Source of the DNA: Shewanella phaeophyticola
GTDB lineage: Bacteria; Pseudomonadota; Gammaproteobacteria; Enterobacterales; Shewanellaceae
Direction of reading: 5' to 3'
DNA length: 64,000 bases
Assembly (NCBI RefSeq): GCF_025398315.1
Contig: NZ_JAODOQ010000001.1
Span: forward strand, 3,038,001-3,102,000
Below, piece by piece: positions 1 through 9,946 of this stretch; the stretch's first letter is position 1; each line of letters starts with the position of its first letter. The notes beneath the pieces were generated by a model. The model made no database searches and was not told the DNA's origin. It saw only the letters and a program-made list of their open reading frames with translations. The translations under genes and the position numbers were made by a program.

Positions 1-173
1 AGAGAAAAATACCATTGATACTTTTCTGCGATATTCAGCTGCTTTTCCCAAGCGTCCACAGCCACACCAGGAATAATTGCAGAGGTAATGCCATGGGCTG
101 TCATCGCTGCGACCAATTGCGCTCTATCAACATCAAACTCAGGCATATCAAGATGGGCATGGGTATCGATCAT
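1..173 (-). CDS. yjjV: TatD-family metal-dependent DNase, YjjV-like (partial, C-terminus outside window)
   Basis: Only the first 57 or so codons are present; the gene runs off the left edge. The protein begins MIDTHAHLD, the N-terminal HxH metal-binding signature of TatD-family hydrolases (amidohydrolase fold, cytoplasmic 3'-5' exonuclease/DNase activity in studied members). Further on it reads VDRAQLV and an IIPGV strand typical of the family. In Escherichia coli yjjV lies close to prfC, which is the next gene here, so the YjjV subgroup is an inference from N-terminal sequence plus context. The start at 173 is the first ATG and matches the family N-terminus exactly. Confidence 0.8.
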   Translation of the reverse strand, partial: MIDTHAHLDMPEFDVDRAQLVAAMTAHGITSAIIPGVAVDAWEKQLNIAEKYQWYFS

Positions 174-362
174 ATATAATCTACATTTATTATGGTTGAC
201 GATAAAATTAGCATAAAAATCAACCATACGTTAAGCGTTGAATTGAATTACCTATAATGAGATATCATTGATAAAAAATGCTATGAATAATAGATAATCG
301 CAAACGGGAAAATTCAGGATCACACAAAATGATAATTACTGTGATAAGCCTCTTAAAACACA

Positions 363-389
363 ATAAAAAAGGTGGCAAAAGCCACCAAT
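363..389 (-). terminator. Rho-independent terminator of prfC
   Basis: Read on the minus strand, GGTGGC-TTTT-GCCACC is followed by a run of six T. It begins about 30 bases after the corrected prfC stop codon at 420-422, as expected for its terminator. Confidence 0.8.
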
Positions 390-419
390 TTAACATTAAT
401 TTAACATCTTGATTAACAA

Positions 420-2001
420 TTAGTGTCTCGCGGGTCTTAGCAAACTCAATGTCAGGATAACGTTCCATCGACAGGTTTAAATTAACCATGGTTGGCGCGA
501 TATAAGTTAAGTTATCGCCACCATCGAGTGCAAGGTTAGGGCTGCACTTTCGACGAAATTCTTCAAGCTTACGCTCATCTTTGCAGTACACCCAACGTGC
601 AGTACTTACACTAATACCTTCGTAAATTGCTTCAACGTTATATTCGCTTTTTAAGCGGCCAACAACCACTTCAAACTGCAGCACACCAACAGCACCAACA
701 ATTAAATCATTTGAGTCAATCGGCCTAAATACCTGCACAGCCCCTTCTTCTGATAATTGCACTAAGCCTTTGAGTAACTGTTTTTGCTTTAAAGGGTCTT
801 TTAAACGAATACGACGAAACATTTCTGGCGCAAAGTTAGGCACGCCAGTGAAACGTATCTTTTCACCTTGAGTAAAAGTATCGCCAATGCGCATGGTGCC
901 GTGGTTATGTAAACCAATGATATCACCAGGGTATGCCGCTTCTGCACGATTACGGTCACCTGCCATAAAGGTCAATGCATCACTCACATTAACATCTTTA
1001 CCAATACGCACATGGTGCATTTTCATGCCTTGCTCATATCGACCCGAGCAAATACGCATAAAGGCCACACGGTCACGATGCTTAGGATCCATGTTGGCTT
1101 GAATTTTAAAAATAAACCCAGAGAATTTATCTTCATCCGGTTGCACTTGACGGGCATCCGTTTCTCGCGGTAGTGGCTTTGGTGCCCACTCAACGATGCC
1201 ATCAAGAATATGGTCAACACCAAAGTTACCTAATGCAGTACCAAAGTATACAGGTGTAAGTTCGCCTTTTAAAAATGCTTCTTGGTCAAACTCATGAGAG
1301 GCACCTGCAACCAGCTCCATTTCATCACGTATCTCTGCGGCATAAGCGCCTAACTCTTTATCAAGTTCAGGGTTGTTTAACCCTTTAATAATACGTTTTT
1401 CTTGGATGGTATGACCCATACCACTTTGATACAAGATCACTTCATCGCGCAGTATGTGATAAACACCTTTAAATTCTTTACCTGAGCCGATTGGCCAGGT
1501 AATCGGTGCACAGGCCATTTTTAAAATGTCTTCAACTTCATCCATTAGCTCAATAGGATCACGAATGTCACGGTCACATTTGTTCATGAACGTCACAATC
1601 GGCGTGTCACGTAATCGCGTCACTTCCATCAGCTTAATGGTTCTGTCTTCTACACCTTTAGCGGAGTCAATAACCATTAAACAAGAGTCGACTGCGGTCA
1701 GAGTGCGGTAAGTATCTTCCGAAAAGTCTTCGTGACCAGGCGTATCAAGCAAATTGACGAGTGCGCCACCGTAAGGAAATTGCATAACAGAAGTTGTGAT
1801 AGAGATACCACGATCTTTTTCCATTTCCATCCAGTCTGACTTAGCATGCTGCCCAGACTTTTTACCTTTAACGGTACCGGCTTTTTGTAAAGCCTGTCCG
1901 AATAAAAGTACTTTTTCGGTGATGGTGGTTTTACCCGCATCGGGGTGCGAAATGATGGCGAAGGTACGACGCTTGTCGACCTCAACGTTGTTGCCTGACA
2001 T
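420..2001 (-). CDS. prfC: Peptide chain release factor 3 (RF3), stop codon displaced by a one-base insertion
   Basis: RF3 is a translational GTPase that removes RF1/RF2 from the ribosome after termination. Visible motifs are the P-loop SHPDAGKTT (from residue 18), DTPGHEDFS (G3) and NKCDRD (G4), followed by EF-G-like domains. The family normally ends in ...TREH-stop. Here the minus strand reads GAG-A-CAC-TAA: an extra base near 426 puts the stop out of frame, so the literal frame runs on for about 50 codons through the terminator to 265. Removing that base gives 526 residues, the usual length (529 in E. coli), and this is the end I annotate. Unlike most other lesions in this window, this one is not at a Gly-Pro/GGSCC position. 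Start at 2001 matches the family N-terminus. Confidence 0.93.
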
Positions 2002-2077
2002 GTTAACCTTGCACTAGCCGCTAAAAAAGGCGCAAATTATAGCGCCTATCGACAGAATTGGCTAGGCAAAGTACGGT

Positions 2078-2989
2078 TTAACCTTCAGCAGATAATGTAA
2101 CTGACTTTTGGATCATGTTTTTCATTTTTGCCAATTCGATTCTGGCATAACGATGTTCAACAAAATCGTAAATGTTTGTCGCTAATGTTAACCGGTAAAA
2201 ATTAGCTGCTTGTTGGTATTGCCCTTGTGCTGCTGCGTGTTTCGCTAAATAGAAATACGCTTCACATAAACGTTCTGCATATTCTTTAGGCTGTGACAAA
2301 CCCACTTTGGCTGCGGCAAACACTTGCTCTTGATTCATTTTACCTAAATAAAAATCAACCAAAACACTCGCCCAGTCCTGATTATTTAACTGTTGGCGTT
2401 GTGATGCTAAATCGGCAAGTGCCTGTGTACTATCAACGGCAGATGACATTAAATAAAGCCATAGCACCCGATAACCATCAGTTGGGTCTCGTTCAAAGAA
2501 TGCTTGCATATCTCCTATCGCTAATTGATAGCGTTCACCATAGTACAAGGCGATACCACGGTTAAGGTAGGCATAATCGTAGCCTGGAGATAATTCCAAT
2601 ACACCATCAAAGGCCTCATAGGCACTTTCAAACTCGCCTTCCTGAGTGTAATAAATACCTAAAAAATTATACGCATCGGCTAAATCAGGCTGAAGCTTAA
2701 TAGCTTGGTGAAAATCAATTCGACCTAATAAACGTAAACCCACGCTGTCGTAAATGACCCCGCGATCGTAATGAAAACGTGCACGTTGTTCATCAGTGAG
2801 CTCCATGGTCGCTAACACTTCATTTAGCTTAGCGAGGGTCACTTCCATTTTATAGTCTGGCATTACTGGCGCAACAATCATTTGCCCTGCAACATCGTCA
2901 CTTGAACCTTGCGTTGCAGCACAGCCTGACAACAACATACTTGCACCGACAGCAACGGCAATGACTGTGGTGCGTAGTTTACATTCCAT
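2078..2989 (-). CDS. nlpI: Lipoprotein NlpI, TPR-repeat outer-membrane adaptor
   Basis: A 303-residue lipoprotein precursor: a hydrophobic signal segment with the lipobox LSGC and acylated Cys at residue 23, followed by tetratricopeptide repeats (for example the stretches around YNFLGIYYTQEGEFESAYEA and YAYLNRGIALYYGERY). In E. coli NlpI is an outer-membrane lipoprotein that scaffolds peptidoglycan hydrolases and the Prc protease to limit endopeptidases such as MepS. It lies directly downstream of pnp, as in other gammaproteobacteria, separated by a strong terminator, so it probably also has its own promoter. Length agrees with the family (about 294 in E. coli). Confidence 0.92.
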   Translation of the reverse strand: MECKLRTTVIAVAVGASMLLSGCAATQGSSDDVAGQMIVAPVMPDYKMEVTLAKLNEVLATMELTDEQRARFHYDRGVIYDSVGLRLLGRIDFHQAIKLQPDLADAYNFLGIYYTQEGEFESAYEAFDGVLELSPGYDYAYLNRGIALYYGERYQLAIGDMQAFFERDPTDGYRVLWLYLMSSAVDSTQALADLASQRQQLNNQDWASVLVDFYLGKMNQEQVFAAAKVGLSQPKEYAERLCEAYFYLAKHAAAQGQYQQAANFYRLTLATNIYDFVEHRYARIELAKMKNMIQKSVTLSAEG

Positions 2990-3084
2990 TCGTATTACCT
3001 TATCAGGTTTTATTTATATTCAATATCATAGCAATCTGCTTATCTAAGAGCTATGGACTCATACAGATTATTTTTAATAAACAT

Positions 3085-3115
3085 AAAAAAAGGAGATCAT
3101 ATGATCTCCTTTTTA
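3085..3115 (-). terminator. Bidirectional-looking intrinsic terminator after pnp
   Basis: A perfect palindrome AAGGAGATCAT/ATGATCTCCTT is bordered by an A-run on the left and a T-run on the right. It lies between the pnp stop (3140) and the nlpI start (2989), so it ends or attenuates pnp transcription. Confidence 0.85.
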
Positions 3116-3139
3116 AGTCGCTTAACACGCTAAATTAAA

Positions 3140-5245
3140 TTACTCAGCAGTTTCCTTAGTCTGAGCTTCTTTAATTGACAATCTTACGCGACCTTGACGA
3201 TCCACTTCCATTACTTTAACAGCAACTTCTTGGTTCATTTGTAGGTGATCTGACACATTAGCTACACGCTCATCACTAATTTGCGAGATGTGTACTAAAC
3301 CGTCTTTACCTGGAAGGATGTTAACAAACGCACCGAAATCAACGATACGGATAACTTTACCATTGTAAATACGACTCACTTCAACTTCAGCAGTGATTTC
3401 TTCAATACGACGAATCGCTTCTTTAGTCGCTTCACCGTTAGACGATGCAATTTTGACTGTACCATCGTCATCAAGTTCAATCGTAGTGCCAGTTTCTTCA
3501 GTAAGAGCACGAATAACCGCACCACCTTTACCGATAACATCACGAATTTTTTCAGGATTAATCTTGATAGTCGTAATGCGTGGCGCGTGATCAGAAATAT
3601 CATCACGGTGAGAACCAATCGCTTGGTCCATTACATTTAAGATATGAACGCGAGCGCCATATGCCTGTTGTAATGCGATATCCATGATTTCTTTCGTGAT
3701 ACCCTCAATCTTGATATCCATCTGCAATGCAGTGATACCATCACGAGTACCGGCGACTTTAAAGTCCATATCACCTAAGTGATCTTCATCACCTAAGATG
3801 TCAGAAAGTACAACGAAATCGTCACCTTCTTTCACTAAGCCCATCGCAATACCAGCAACAGATGACTTAATTGGAACACCCGCATCCATTAATGCTAACG
3901 ATGTACCACAAACAGAAGCCATAGAGCTTGAACCGTTTGATTCAGTAATTTCAGATACGACACGAACACTGTATGGAAATTCTTCAGCTGAAGGCATAAC
4001 AGCATTCATACCACGCCATGCTAACTTACCATGACCGATTTCGCGGCGCTTAGGCGAGCCAACCATACCGGTTTCACCAACAGAATACGGAGGGAAGTTA
4101 TAATGAAGCATAAAGCGGTTAGTACGCTCACCCATGATGCTGTCAATTTTCTGTGCATCACGTTCTGTACCCAGAGTACAGGTAACTAATGCCTGAGTCT
4201 CACCACGAGTAAATAATGCGCTACCGTGTGTACGAGGTAAAACACCTGCAAGTACGTTAAGAGCACGGATCATGTCTGGTTCACGACCGTCGATACGTGG
4301 CTTGCCACTAATAATACGACCACGAACCACTTTCTTTTCTAAGCTACCTAACAAGTTGTCTACTTCGCGTAAATCAACATCAGCATTCTCAGCAACTAGT
4401 GCTGCTTTTGCCGCAGCTTTAACAACACCGACTTGAACATAACGGTCTTGTTTAACTTCAATTTGATAAGCTTCAGTCAATCCTGCTTCAGCAAGATCTT
4501 TGATTTTAGCCACTAAGTCTTGATCTTGAACTGGAGCAGACCAATCCCATGTTGGCTTACCCGCTTCAGCTTTAAATTCGCTAATAGCGTTAACAACAAC
4601 TTGTTGTTGGTCGTGACCGTAAGTCACAGCGCCTAACATGATTTCTTCAGCAAGTGACTTAGCTTCAGATTCAACCATTAATACTGCAGCTTGAGTACCC
4701 GCAACAACTAGGTTTAAGTCACTAGTAGCAAGTTGCTCTACACTCGGGTTAAGAACGTATTCGTTATTAATATAACCAACACGAGCAGCACCAAGAGGAC
4801 CATTGAAAGGAATACCTGAAATTGCTAACGCAGCTGAGGTACCAATCATTGAAATAATATCAGGCTCAATTTGTGGATCGACAGAAACCACAGTGATGAT
4901 AACTTGAACTTCGTTTTTAAAACCGTTAGGGAATAAAGGACGAATTGGACGGTCGATAAGACGGGCAATCAGAGTTTCATCTTCTGATGGACGACCTTCA
5001 CGCTTGAAAAAACCACCAGGGATCTTACCTGCTGCGTATGTTTTTTCTTGATAGTTAACGGTTAACGGGAAAAAGTCGCGGCTTAAATCGGCTTCTTTTT
5101 TACCCACTACGGTAACTAATACTGTGGTATCGCCCATGCTTGCTAAAACTGCAGCATTTGCCTGACGTGCAATGACACCTGTTTCTAAGGTGACGGTATG
5201 TTGACCATACTCAAAACTCTTTACAATTGGATTCACTTGACCCAT
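3140..5245 (-). CDS. pnp: Polyribonucleotide nucleotidyltransferase (PNPase)
   Basis: PNPase degrades RNA 3'-to-5' by phosphorolysis and is a core member of the RNA degradosome. The 701-residue sequence has two RNase PH-like domains, a KH domain containing [18 protein letters not shown] (about 555-575), and a C-terminal S1 domain ([18 protein letters not shown], from about 622). Length matches the family (711 in E. coli). The frame is intact. Its Gly-Pro in [12 protein letters not shown] is coded GGT CCT, which fits the window-wide observation that only GGSCC positions are damaged. Unlike the usual rpsO-pnp pair, rpsO is 4.7 kb upstream, separated by an oppositely oriented GGDEF/EAL gene and mobile DNA, so pnp must have its own promoter within 5246-5633. 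Confidence 0.97.
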   Translation of the reverse strand: MGQVNPIVKSFEYGQHTVTLETGVIARQANAAVLASMGDTTVLVTVVGKKEADLSRDFFPLTVNYQEKTYAAGKIPGGFFKREGRPSEDETLIARLIDRPIRPLFPNGFKNEVQVIITVVSVDPQIEPDIISMIGTSAALAISGIPFNGPLGAARVGYINNEYVLNPSVEQLATSDLNLVVAGTQAAVLMVESEAKSLAEEIMLGAVTYGHDQQQVVVNAISEFKAEAGKPTWDWSAPVQDQDLVAKIKDLAEAGLTEAYQIEVKQDRYVQVGVVKAAAKAALVAENADVDLREVDNLLGSLEKKVVRGRIISGKPRIDGREPDMIRALNVLAGVLPRTHGSALFTRGETQALVTCTLGTERDAQKIDSIMGERTNRFMLHYNFPPYSVGETGMVGSPKRREIGHGKLAWRGMNAVMPSAEEFPYSVRVVSEITESNGSSSMASVCGTSLALMDAGVPIKSSVAGIAMGLVKEGDDFVVLSDILGDEDHLGDMDFKVAGTRDGITALQMDIKIEGITKEIMDIALQQAYGARVHILNVMDQAIGSHRDDISDHAPRITTIKINPEKIRDVIGKGGAVIRALTEETGTTIELDDDGTVKIASSNGEATKEAIRRIEEITAEVEVSRIYNGKVIRIVDFGAFVNILPGKDGLVHISQISDERVANVSDHLQMNQEVAVKVMEVDRQGRVRLSIKEAQTKETAE

Positions 5246-5633
5246 TCCTTAATTTAATGACCTTTAATTACGCGCACAAGTATACTTCAAATACTTTGAA
5301 TAGTTAAATAGACGCGATATACAGAATGAAAAATTTTTAAAATAATCATTTTCCTACAGCAGAACATTACATTAAGCATCGATTTGTTATAGATAGTTCA
5401 ATATTTGTTACGAATAAGTTATTCCAACGCAGGTTTTAGCGACATTGTTAATGACAACAGTGGCCAATTTGACTAAAGTTAGTACAATAGCGAGCATCCA
5501 TTATTTCAGGTAAAGGATACAGTCGATTATAAAATGGACGATACGATAACTTAATCTCATTTGTGTTTACAGCATTCTAAGCAGCGCAAATTAAATAAAA
5601 TAAATTAGTCACTTACGCGACATGGAATCCTAA
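5246..5633. other. Divergent intergenic region between pnp and the GGDEF/EAL gene
   Basis: 388 AT-rich bases with no convincing ORF. It must hold the pnp promoter/leader (minus) and the promoter of the GGDEF/EAL gene (plus). I could not pick out a confident -35/-10 pair or an RNase III-type hairpin by eye. Confidence 0.5.
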
Positions 5634-7669
5634 ATGAACGCCAGTTTCAAGTCCTTAACATGGAAGCAGACAAACTTAGTGGTATTTACCGCTTTGTTTT
5701 TTGCAATTGCCATTTTTATTGTCGAAATCGCCATTCAAGTTATCTCAACCAAAAATCAATTAGCTGATGCACAGCAAGAGTTACTCAACTCTGTTGAGCA
5801 AACCACCACCAATGCGGTTTGGTCACTCGATGACAAACTCGCTAGTCAAACGTTACAGGGGATCATAAAAGTCGATAATGTAGGCTCTGCAGTGATTGAA
5901 CTTGATGATGGATCGCGGTTTGTCTCTACAGCTAATCAAGCCAGTAAATCATTGGGCGCGTATGAGAGTTTAAGCCAAAGATTATTTGGCGATTTAAAAG
6001 AAACCTCGCGACCTTTGTATCGCCCTTTTTACTTTGAAAGCAATCAACAACAACAGCTTATTGGCACCTTAACTATTTTTTACGATACTCAAAAATTGAC
6101 CAACAAACTGTTTGGTCAGCTTCAACTTGGATTAATTGCCACCTTAGCCAGAGCATTACTACTCACATTAGTATTGACCGTAGTGTTTCATCGCTTTTTG
6201 ACCCAACCGATAGCCCAAATCAGTGAGGCAATTGACAAGATTGATCCAGATTCACCGGATGAGAATTTGCTACCCATGGCGCCAGCTCATAAAGATGATG
6301 AATTAGGCTTGGTCACCAGTAAGTTCAACCAAATATTATTGCAGTTTAGCCAAACCCAAAACAAATTACGCAAAATGGCTACCCGAGACCCGCTTACCGG
6401 TTTGCCTAATCGCACCTTATTGCTCGAAACCTTAAATGTCACCATTCAACGATCACGGGTGCACAATCGTAACTTCAGCTTATTATTTATCGATTTAGAC
6501 CGCTTCAAAAACGTTAATGACTCGCTGGGGCATGCTCTAGGCGATCAGTTTTTGGCCGTATTGCACGCATATTAGAACGTGTTGTTGGCGATAGAGGCAG
6601 TGTGGCGCGCCTTGGTGGTGATGAGTTTGTGATTTTGGCCGATGAAACCCAAACCCCTGCTCAAGCCGCCGACTTCGTCGATAAATTATTAATTCAATTA
6701 AATGCACCAATACAATTGAACGAACATGCAATCCACCCAGCAGCATCAATTGGCATATCGATATACCCGGACGATGGTGATACCGCAGAAGATTTGATCC
6801 GCCACGCTGACATTGCGATGTACAGTGCTAAAGCTGCGGGTTCAAACCAATGGTCCTTTTTTAAGCAACAAATGACCGAGCGTGCAGCAGTGAGACTTCG
6901 CACAGAAGCCTCATTACACGATGCCTTAAAAAACAATGAGTTTTTACTATATTTTCAACCTAAGTTTGATTTGAATACTCACAAAGTGGTTGGCTGTGAA
7001 GCGTTAATACGTTGGCAAAAAGATGGCCGTTTGATAAGCCCAATGTCGTTTATCCCCGTAGCCGAAGAAACAGGCATTATTATACCTATCGGACGTTGGG
7101 TAATTGAGCAAAGTTGTAAAGTTATCCGCGAATGGCAACGTAAATACAATTATGCCATTCCCATAGCTGTGAATGTCGCATCACAACAGTTTGCTGACGC
7201 AAGTTTAGTTCCTGATATTAAGCAATTGGCTATTCGTTACCAAATTAGCCCTGAATTACTCGAGGTTGAAATTACTGAAACGTCATTAATGAACGATGTA
7301 GAACAAGCCATAATTAAACTTGAACAACTTAAAACAGCCGGATTTGGTATCGCCGTTGACGATTTTGGTACGGGTTATTCTTCGTTATCATATTTACGCC
7401 ACTTACCGATTACTACCATGAAAATCGACAGAGCCTTTGTGAGCGACTTGCCAAAAGACAGTGCGATAGCATCTACTATTTTAATGCTCGGGCAACAATT
7501 AGACTTATCTATTGTGGCTGAAGGTATTGAAAACGATGAACAACTACAGTGGCTCAAAAACAATAACTGTGTGATCGGTCAGGGTTTCTTTTTTAGTGAG
7601 CCATTACCGTTAGAAGAGTTTGAGCAACAGTTTATTTCAGCGAAAACGGCCGAGATTCTGCACATATAG
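5634..7669 (+). CDS. Membrane-bound dual GGDEF/EAL c-di-GMP enzyme (frameshift at about 6551)
   Basis: About 678 residues once corrected. Order: transmembrane helix 1 (about 17-38), periplasmic sensor segment, transmembrane helix 2 (about 165-190), HAMP-like linker, GGDEF domain (TRDPLTGLPNR to RLGGDEFVIL), EAL domain (CEALIRW, VEITETSLM, DDFGTGYSSLSYL, VAEGIE). Both signature motifs are intact, so synthesis and breakdown of cyclic di-GMP are both possible. The frame breaks between GHALGDQF and RIARILERVV: TTGGCCGT is one base short of TTGGGCCGT, which would read LGR through a GGGCC. The second half alone would start at 6602 but lacks the first part of the GGDEF domain. It lies between rpsO and pnp on the opposite strand. 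Substrate preference and signal are not deducible. Confidence 0.88.
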
Positions 7670-7679
7670 ACGAAGCAAG

Positions 7680-7956
7680 TCATACCATTTCCATTAATTA
7701 TGTGACCACTAGAGTCACTCAGACTGTTCAGTTTGAGGTGCACTGTTGCAAGAATCGTTATTCCCTTTTAAGGCAATGCAACACAAAATGGACCGTCTGA
7801 ATGTCTCCTGCAAGGCGGGTTTCTGTGCCTTCTATACTGCTTAATAGCATTTTGAGGTACGACTAGGTAGAGCAACTATGCTTTCGAGCCTATTACTTGC
7901 CTAGAAGACACAGAACTCCCGCTGAATGACTAGATAATGAGTGGGATTGGTATCAC
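7680..7956. repeat. MITE-like non-coding element with imperfect terminal inverted repeats
   Basis: The ends GTCATACCATTTCCATTAAT (7680-) and the complement of the right end, GTGATACCAATCCCACTCAT (ending 7956), match at 21 of 30 positions. Inside are two further inverted pairs: 7720-7738 with 7781-7799, and 7813-7834 with 7899-7922. Together they give a clover-like fold with an outer stem and two inner hairpins. No ORF is present. The architecture is that of a miniature inverted-repeat element; a parent transposase is not visible here and the family is not identified. Confidence 0.6.
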
Positions 7957-8056
7957 ACATTTAATTTCAAAATCATAATGGTTACAACCTGAGACTTTAA
8001 TAAATAAGTCTTTTACCTATCCTGATTAACCTGAACACGGAATAAGGGATGAACTT

Positions 8057-8227
8057 GTGCCATTTAAAATCACCACCCCACTTTCACGCTTGTCATTATC
8101 TATGCTAACAAGGCGAATTGACGCAGTTAGCAAGATAAAGGACGGTTGGAAAGCGTTTATTAGCCAGAGCTCAGGTGGATTAGAATATGATCCATTTAAG
8201 GCTACATCACTCGACCCAATACAATGA
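8057..8227 (+). pseudogene. Short 56-codon ORF, probable gene remnant
   Basis: A GTG-initiated frame (in-frame stop at 8027-8029) encodes 56 residues with plausible amino-acid composition (VPFKITTPLSRLSLSMLTRR...). I do not recognise the family. It lies between the MITE-like element and the IS1111-type insertion, with no good ribosome binding site, and looks like the left-over start of a gene lost around the mobile elements. Following bases to 8403 contain no supported gene. Confidence 0.25.
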
Positions 8228-8403
8228 GAATAACTGTAGGTGTTGTCATCTACATCATAGTTATACCATATATGGACCCTCTCTTATTGCAAGAGACAAT
8301 AACGACAATTTCTGATACTCAATTGCTCCCATATATTCGGCTTTGGGTATCAGATTTACCCGCCATGATGGATATCCGCACCTAGTTATCATATCAATCG
8401 TGA

Positions 8404-8418
8404 CGGCTTCAATGAGCC
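8404..8418. repeat. Subterminal inverted repeat of the IS1111-type element, transposase-distal end
   Basis: CGGCTTCAATGAGCC, the reverse complement (with one base fewer) of the repeat at 9596-9611. Confidence 0.8.
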
Positions 8419-8559
8419 TTTGGTATAAACTAATTTGAACTAGGTGGCTATGAGCCTTCAATCATCATATTGTTTCTTTAGCAATTTGGTGAAAAGGTAC
8501 CTCTATTGTAATTGTGATTTAACGCTAGTTAGACAGCTTGTACTTTGTATTTTTCTTGC
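8419..8559 (-). ncRNA. Candidate guide (seekRNA/bridge RNA) region of the IS1111-type element
   Basis: 141 non-coding bases lie between the transposase stop and the subterminal repeat. In IS1111-type IS110 elements the RNA that pairs with donor and target DNA is encoded on this side, downstream of the transposase. Here the position is the only evidence: I see no diagnostic hairpin with guide loops by eye, and target pairing cannot be tested without the empty site. Confidence 0.35.
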
Positions 8560-9549
8560 TTAATGACCATGGCTCCAAGCCATTCTCGCCATCTTATTAG
8601 CGAGCGCTACACAGGCTTTGTTGAATCCGGCTCTAGCTTCTAAGTTGACAGCCCAAACACTTAATCTGTCATCTTTATTTTTGGCATGCTTCAAAGCGCT
8701 TCTCGCGCCATTAATGAGCTGAGTTCGTAAGTAGGCATTTCCTCGTTTACTTATTCCTAATAAGCGAGCTTTATCACCCGTAGAGTGCTGTTTTGGGACT
8801 AGACCACACCAAGCAGCAAAATGACGGCCATTTTTAAAATTTTTACCGTCTCCAAGTGCCACCCAAAGAATACTCGAAATCAATGCACCAATCCCTGTCA
8901 TGGTTTGAAGACTTTGACACTGTTCATTATCTCGAGCCTGCTTAACAAAAAGCTTATCGATGTTTTTTATTTTTTCATCCCAGGTGATGAGCTCGTTCAT
9001 CACCTCATCGAGCATCATTCGAACAAGAGAACTCAGCTCATTCTCTGAGTCTTCTAAGGCAAAAGGTAAGGCCTTTTTTAGACAAGAAATCCCTCTGGGG
9101 ATAACGACACCATACTCAGCCAATAAACCTCTGATTTGATTGCCTAGCGCCGTTCTTTGCTTCACATATCGCTCTCTTACTCGGTGTAACAGTTGCGCAT
9201 CTTGTTGCTCAATACTCTTTGCCGGAACGATTCTCACATCTTCGCGTTGAGCGACATCGGCAAGTGCTTGTGCATCATTGAAATCATTTTTGTTGCCAAT
9301 ACGATGCTGCGCAACATATTGAGGTGCAATTATCATGACCGAATGTCCGAGTTGGCTAAAAACCCGACTCCAATAGTGGCAAGCACCGCAAGCTTCGATG
9401 GCAATGGTACAAGTCTCCTTATTGGCGAAGTAAGCGACCAATTTACTTCTAGGGAGCTTGACCTTTTTTAGTATTCGACCAGAGATATTTTTCTCTACAA
9501 CATGAAAAATAGATTTGGTTGTATCTAAACCGACTGTTACGCTTGTCAT
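8560..9549 (-). CDS. IS110/IS1111-family transposase (DEDD RNA-guided recombinase)
   Basis: 329 residues. The N-terminal RuvC-like domain shows the acidic set: D in VGLDTTK, E in IAIEACGACHYW, and two D in KNDFNDAQALA. The C-terminal Transposase_20 domain contains GIGALISSILWVALGD and the conserved Ser of NGARSAL used as nucleophile in studied IS110 recombinases. The start at 9549 (MTSVTVGLD) is preferred over an upstream ATG at 9588 because AGAGG stands five bases before it and family members begin at this point. The ORF is intact and probably active. It was inserted into an intergenic region between the GGDEF/EAL gene and rpsO. Confidence 0.93.
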   Translation of the reverse strand: MTSVTVGLDTTKSIFHVVEKNISGRILKKVKLPRSKLVAYFANKETCTIAIEACGACHYWSRVFSQLGHSVMIIAPQYVAQHRIGNKNDFNDAQALADVAQREDVRIVPAKSIEQQDAQLLHRVRERYVKQRTALGNQIRGLLAEYGVVIPRGISCLKKALPFALEDSENELSSLVRMMLDEVMNELITWDEKIKNIDKLFVKQARDNEQCQSLQTMTGIGALISSILWVALGDGKNFKNGRHFAAWCGLVPKQHSTGDKARLLGISKRGNAYLRTQLINGARSALKHAKNKDDRLSVWAVNLEARAGFNKACVALANKMARMAWSHGH

Positions 9550-9595
9550 AGAGACCTCTCTTACTGTTGTTGGTTGCTTTTTCATCAATCAATAT

Positions 9596-9611
9596 GGCTC
9601 ATTTGAAGCCG
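9596..9611. repeat. Subterminal inverted repeat of the IS1111-type element, transposase-proximal end
   Basis: GGCTCATTTGAAGCCG, complementary to 8404-8418. Confidence 0.8.
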
Positions 9612-9879
9612 ATTTGGTAGAGAGGATTCATTCCATTAATCAGGATAAATAAGTGATCATTCTTGTGCTGATTGGCATTATTTGATGCCGTAATGGCTTT
9701 TATGACATAGAGCAGAAGGGCGAATTTATCGTGTTGGCCTTTCTTATCATACGACTGCATGGATGCTGGAGGAAAAACAACGCAGGAGCGGTTGTCGTGT
9801 GCACCACGCCCTCATAAGGCTGCAATACCGCATGCTAAAAAGTAAATATAATGTGGACTGGTATGAGATTTTAGGTAAT
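9612..9879. other. Non-coding DNA between the insertion sequence and the rpsO terminator
   Basis: 268 bases without a supported gene. Its end near rpsO (complement TCATACCAGTCCAC at about 9852-9866) faintly resembles the MITE end at 7680, so part may be another degenerate element; this is weak. Confidence 0.35.
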
Positions 9880-9908
9880 AAAAAAGGAGGCCATAAGCCT
9901 CCTTTTTT
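9880..9908 (-). terminator. rpsO intrinsic terminator
   Basis: GGAGGC-CATAA-GCCTCC flanked by A6 and T6, about 40 bases after the rpsO stop. Confidence 0.9.
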
Positions 9909-9946
9909 ACGGTTTGCCGCCTAGTTAGACTAAGCAACACATCGAA

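Larger units (their letters stand above)
8398..9618 (-). mobile_element. IS110-family insertion sequence, IS1111-type (about 1.2 kb)
   Basis: One DEDD transposase gene is bracketed by subterminal inverted repeats, CGGCTTCAATGAGCC at 8404-8418 and GGCTCATTTGAAGCCG at 9596-9611, which are complementary except for one extra base. IS1111-subgroup members carry such subterminal repeats a few bases inside the true ends and make no target duplication. The outer boundaries given are estimates, because the ends cannot be fixed without an uninterrupted copy. Short non-coding flank upstream of the gene (46 bases to the repeat) and longer one downstream (141 bases) also fit the IS1111 arrangement. Confidence 0.75.

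Noticed and set aside
8261..8461. 66-codon minus-strand frame spanning the IS end
   Set aside because: It crosses the subterminal repeat of the insertion sequence, has no ribosome binding site and no recognisable sequence.
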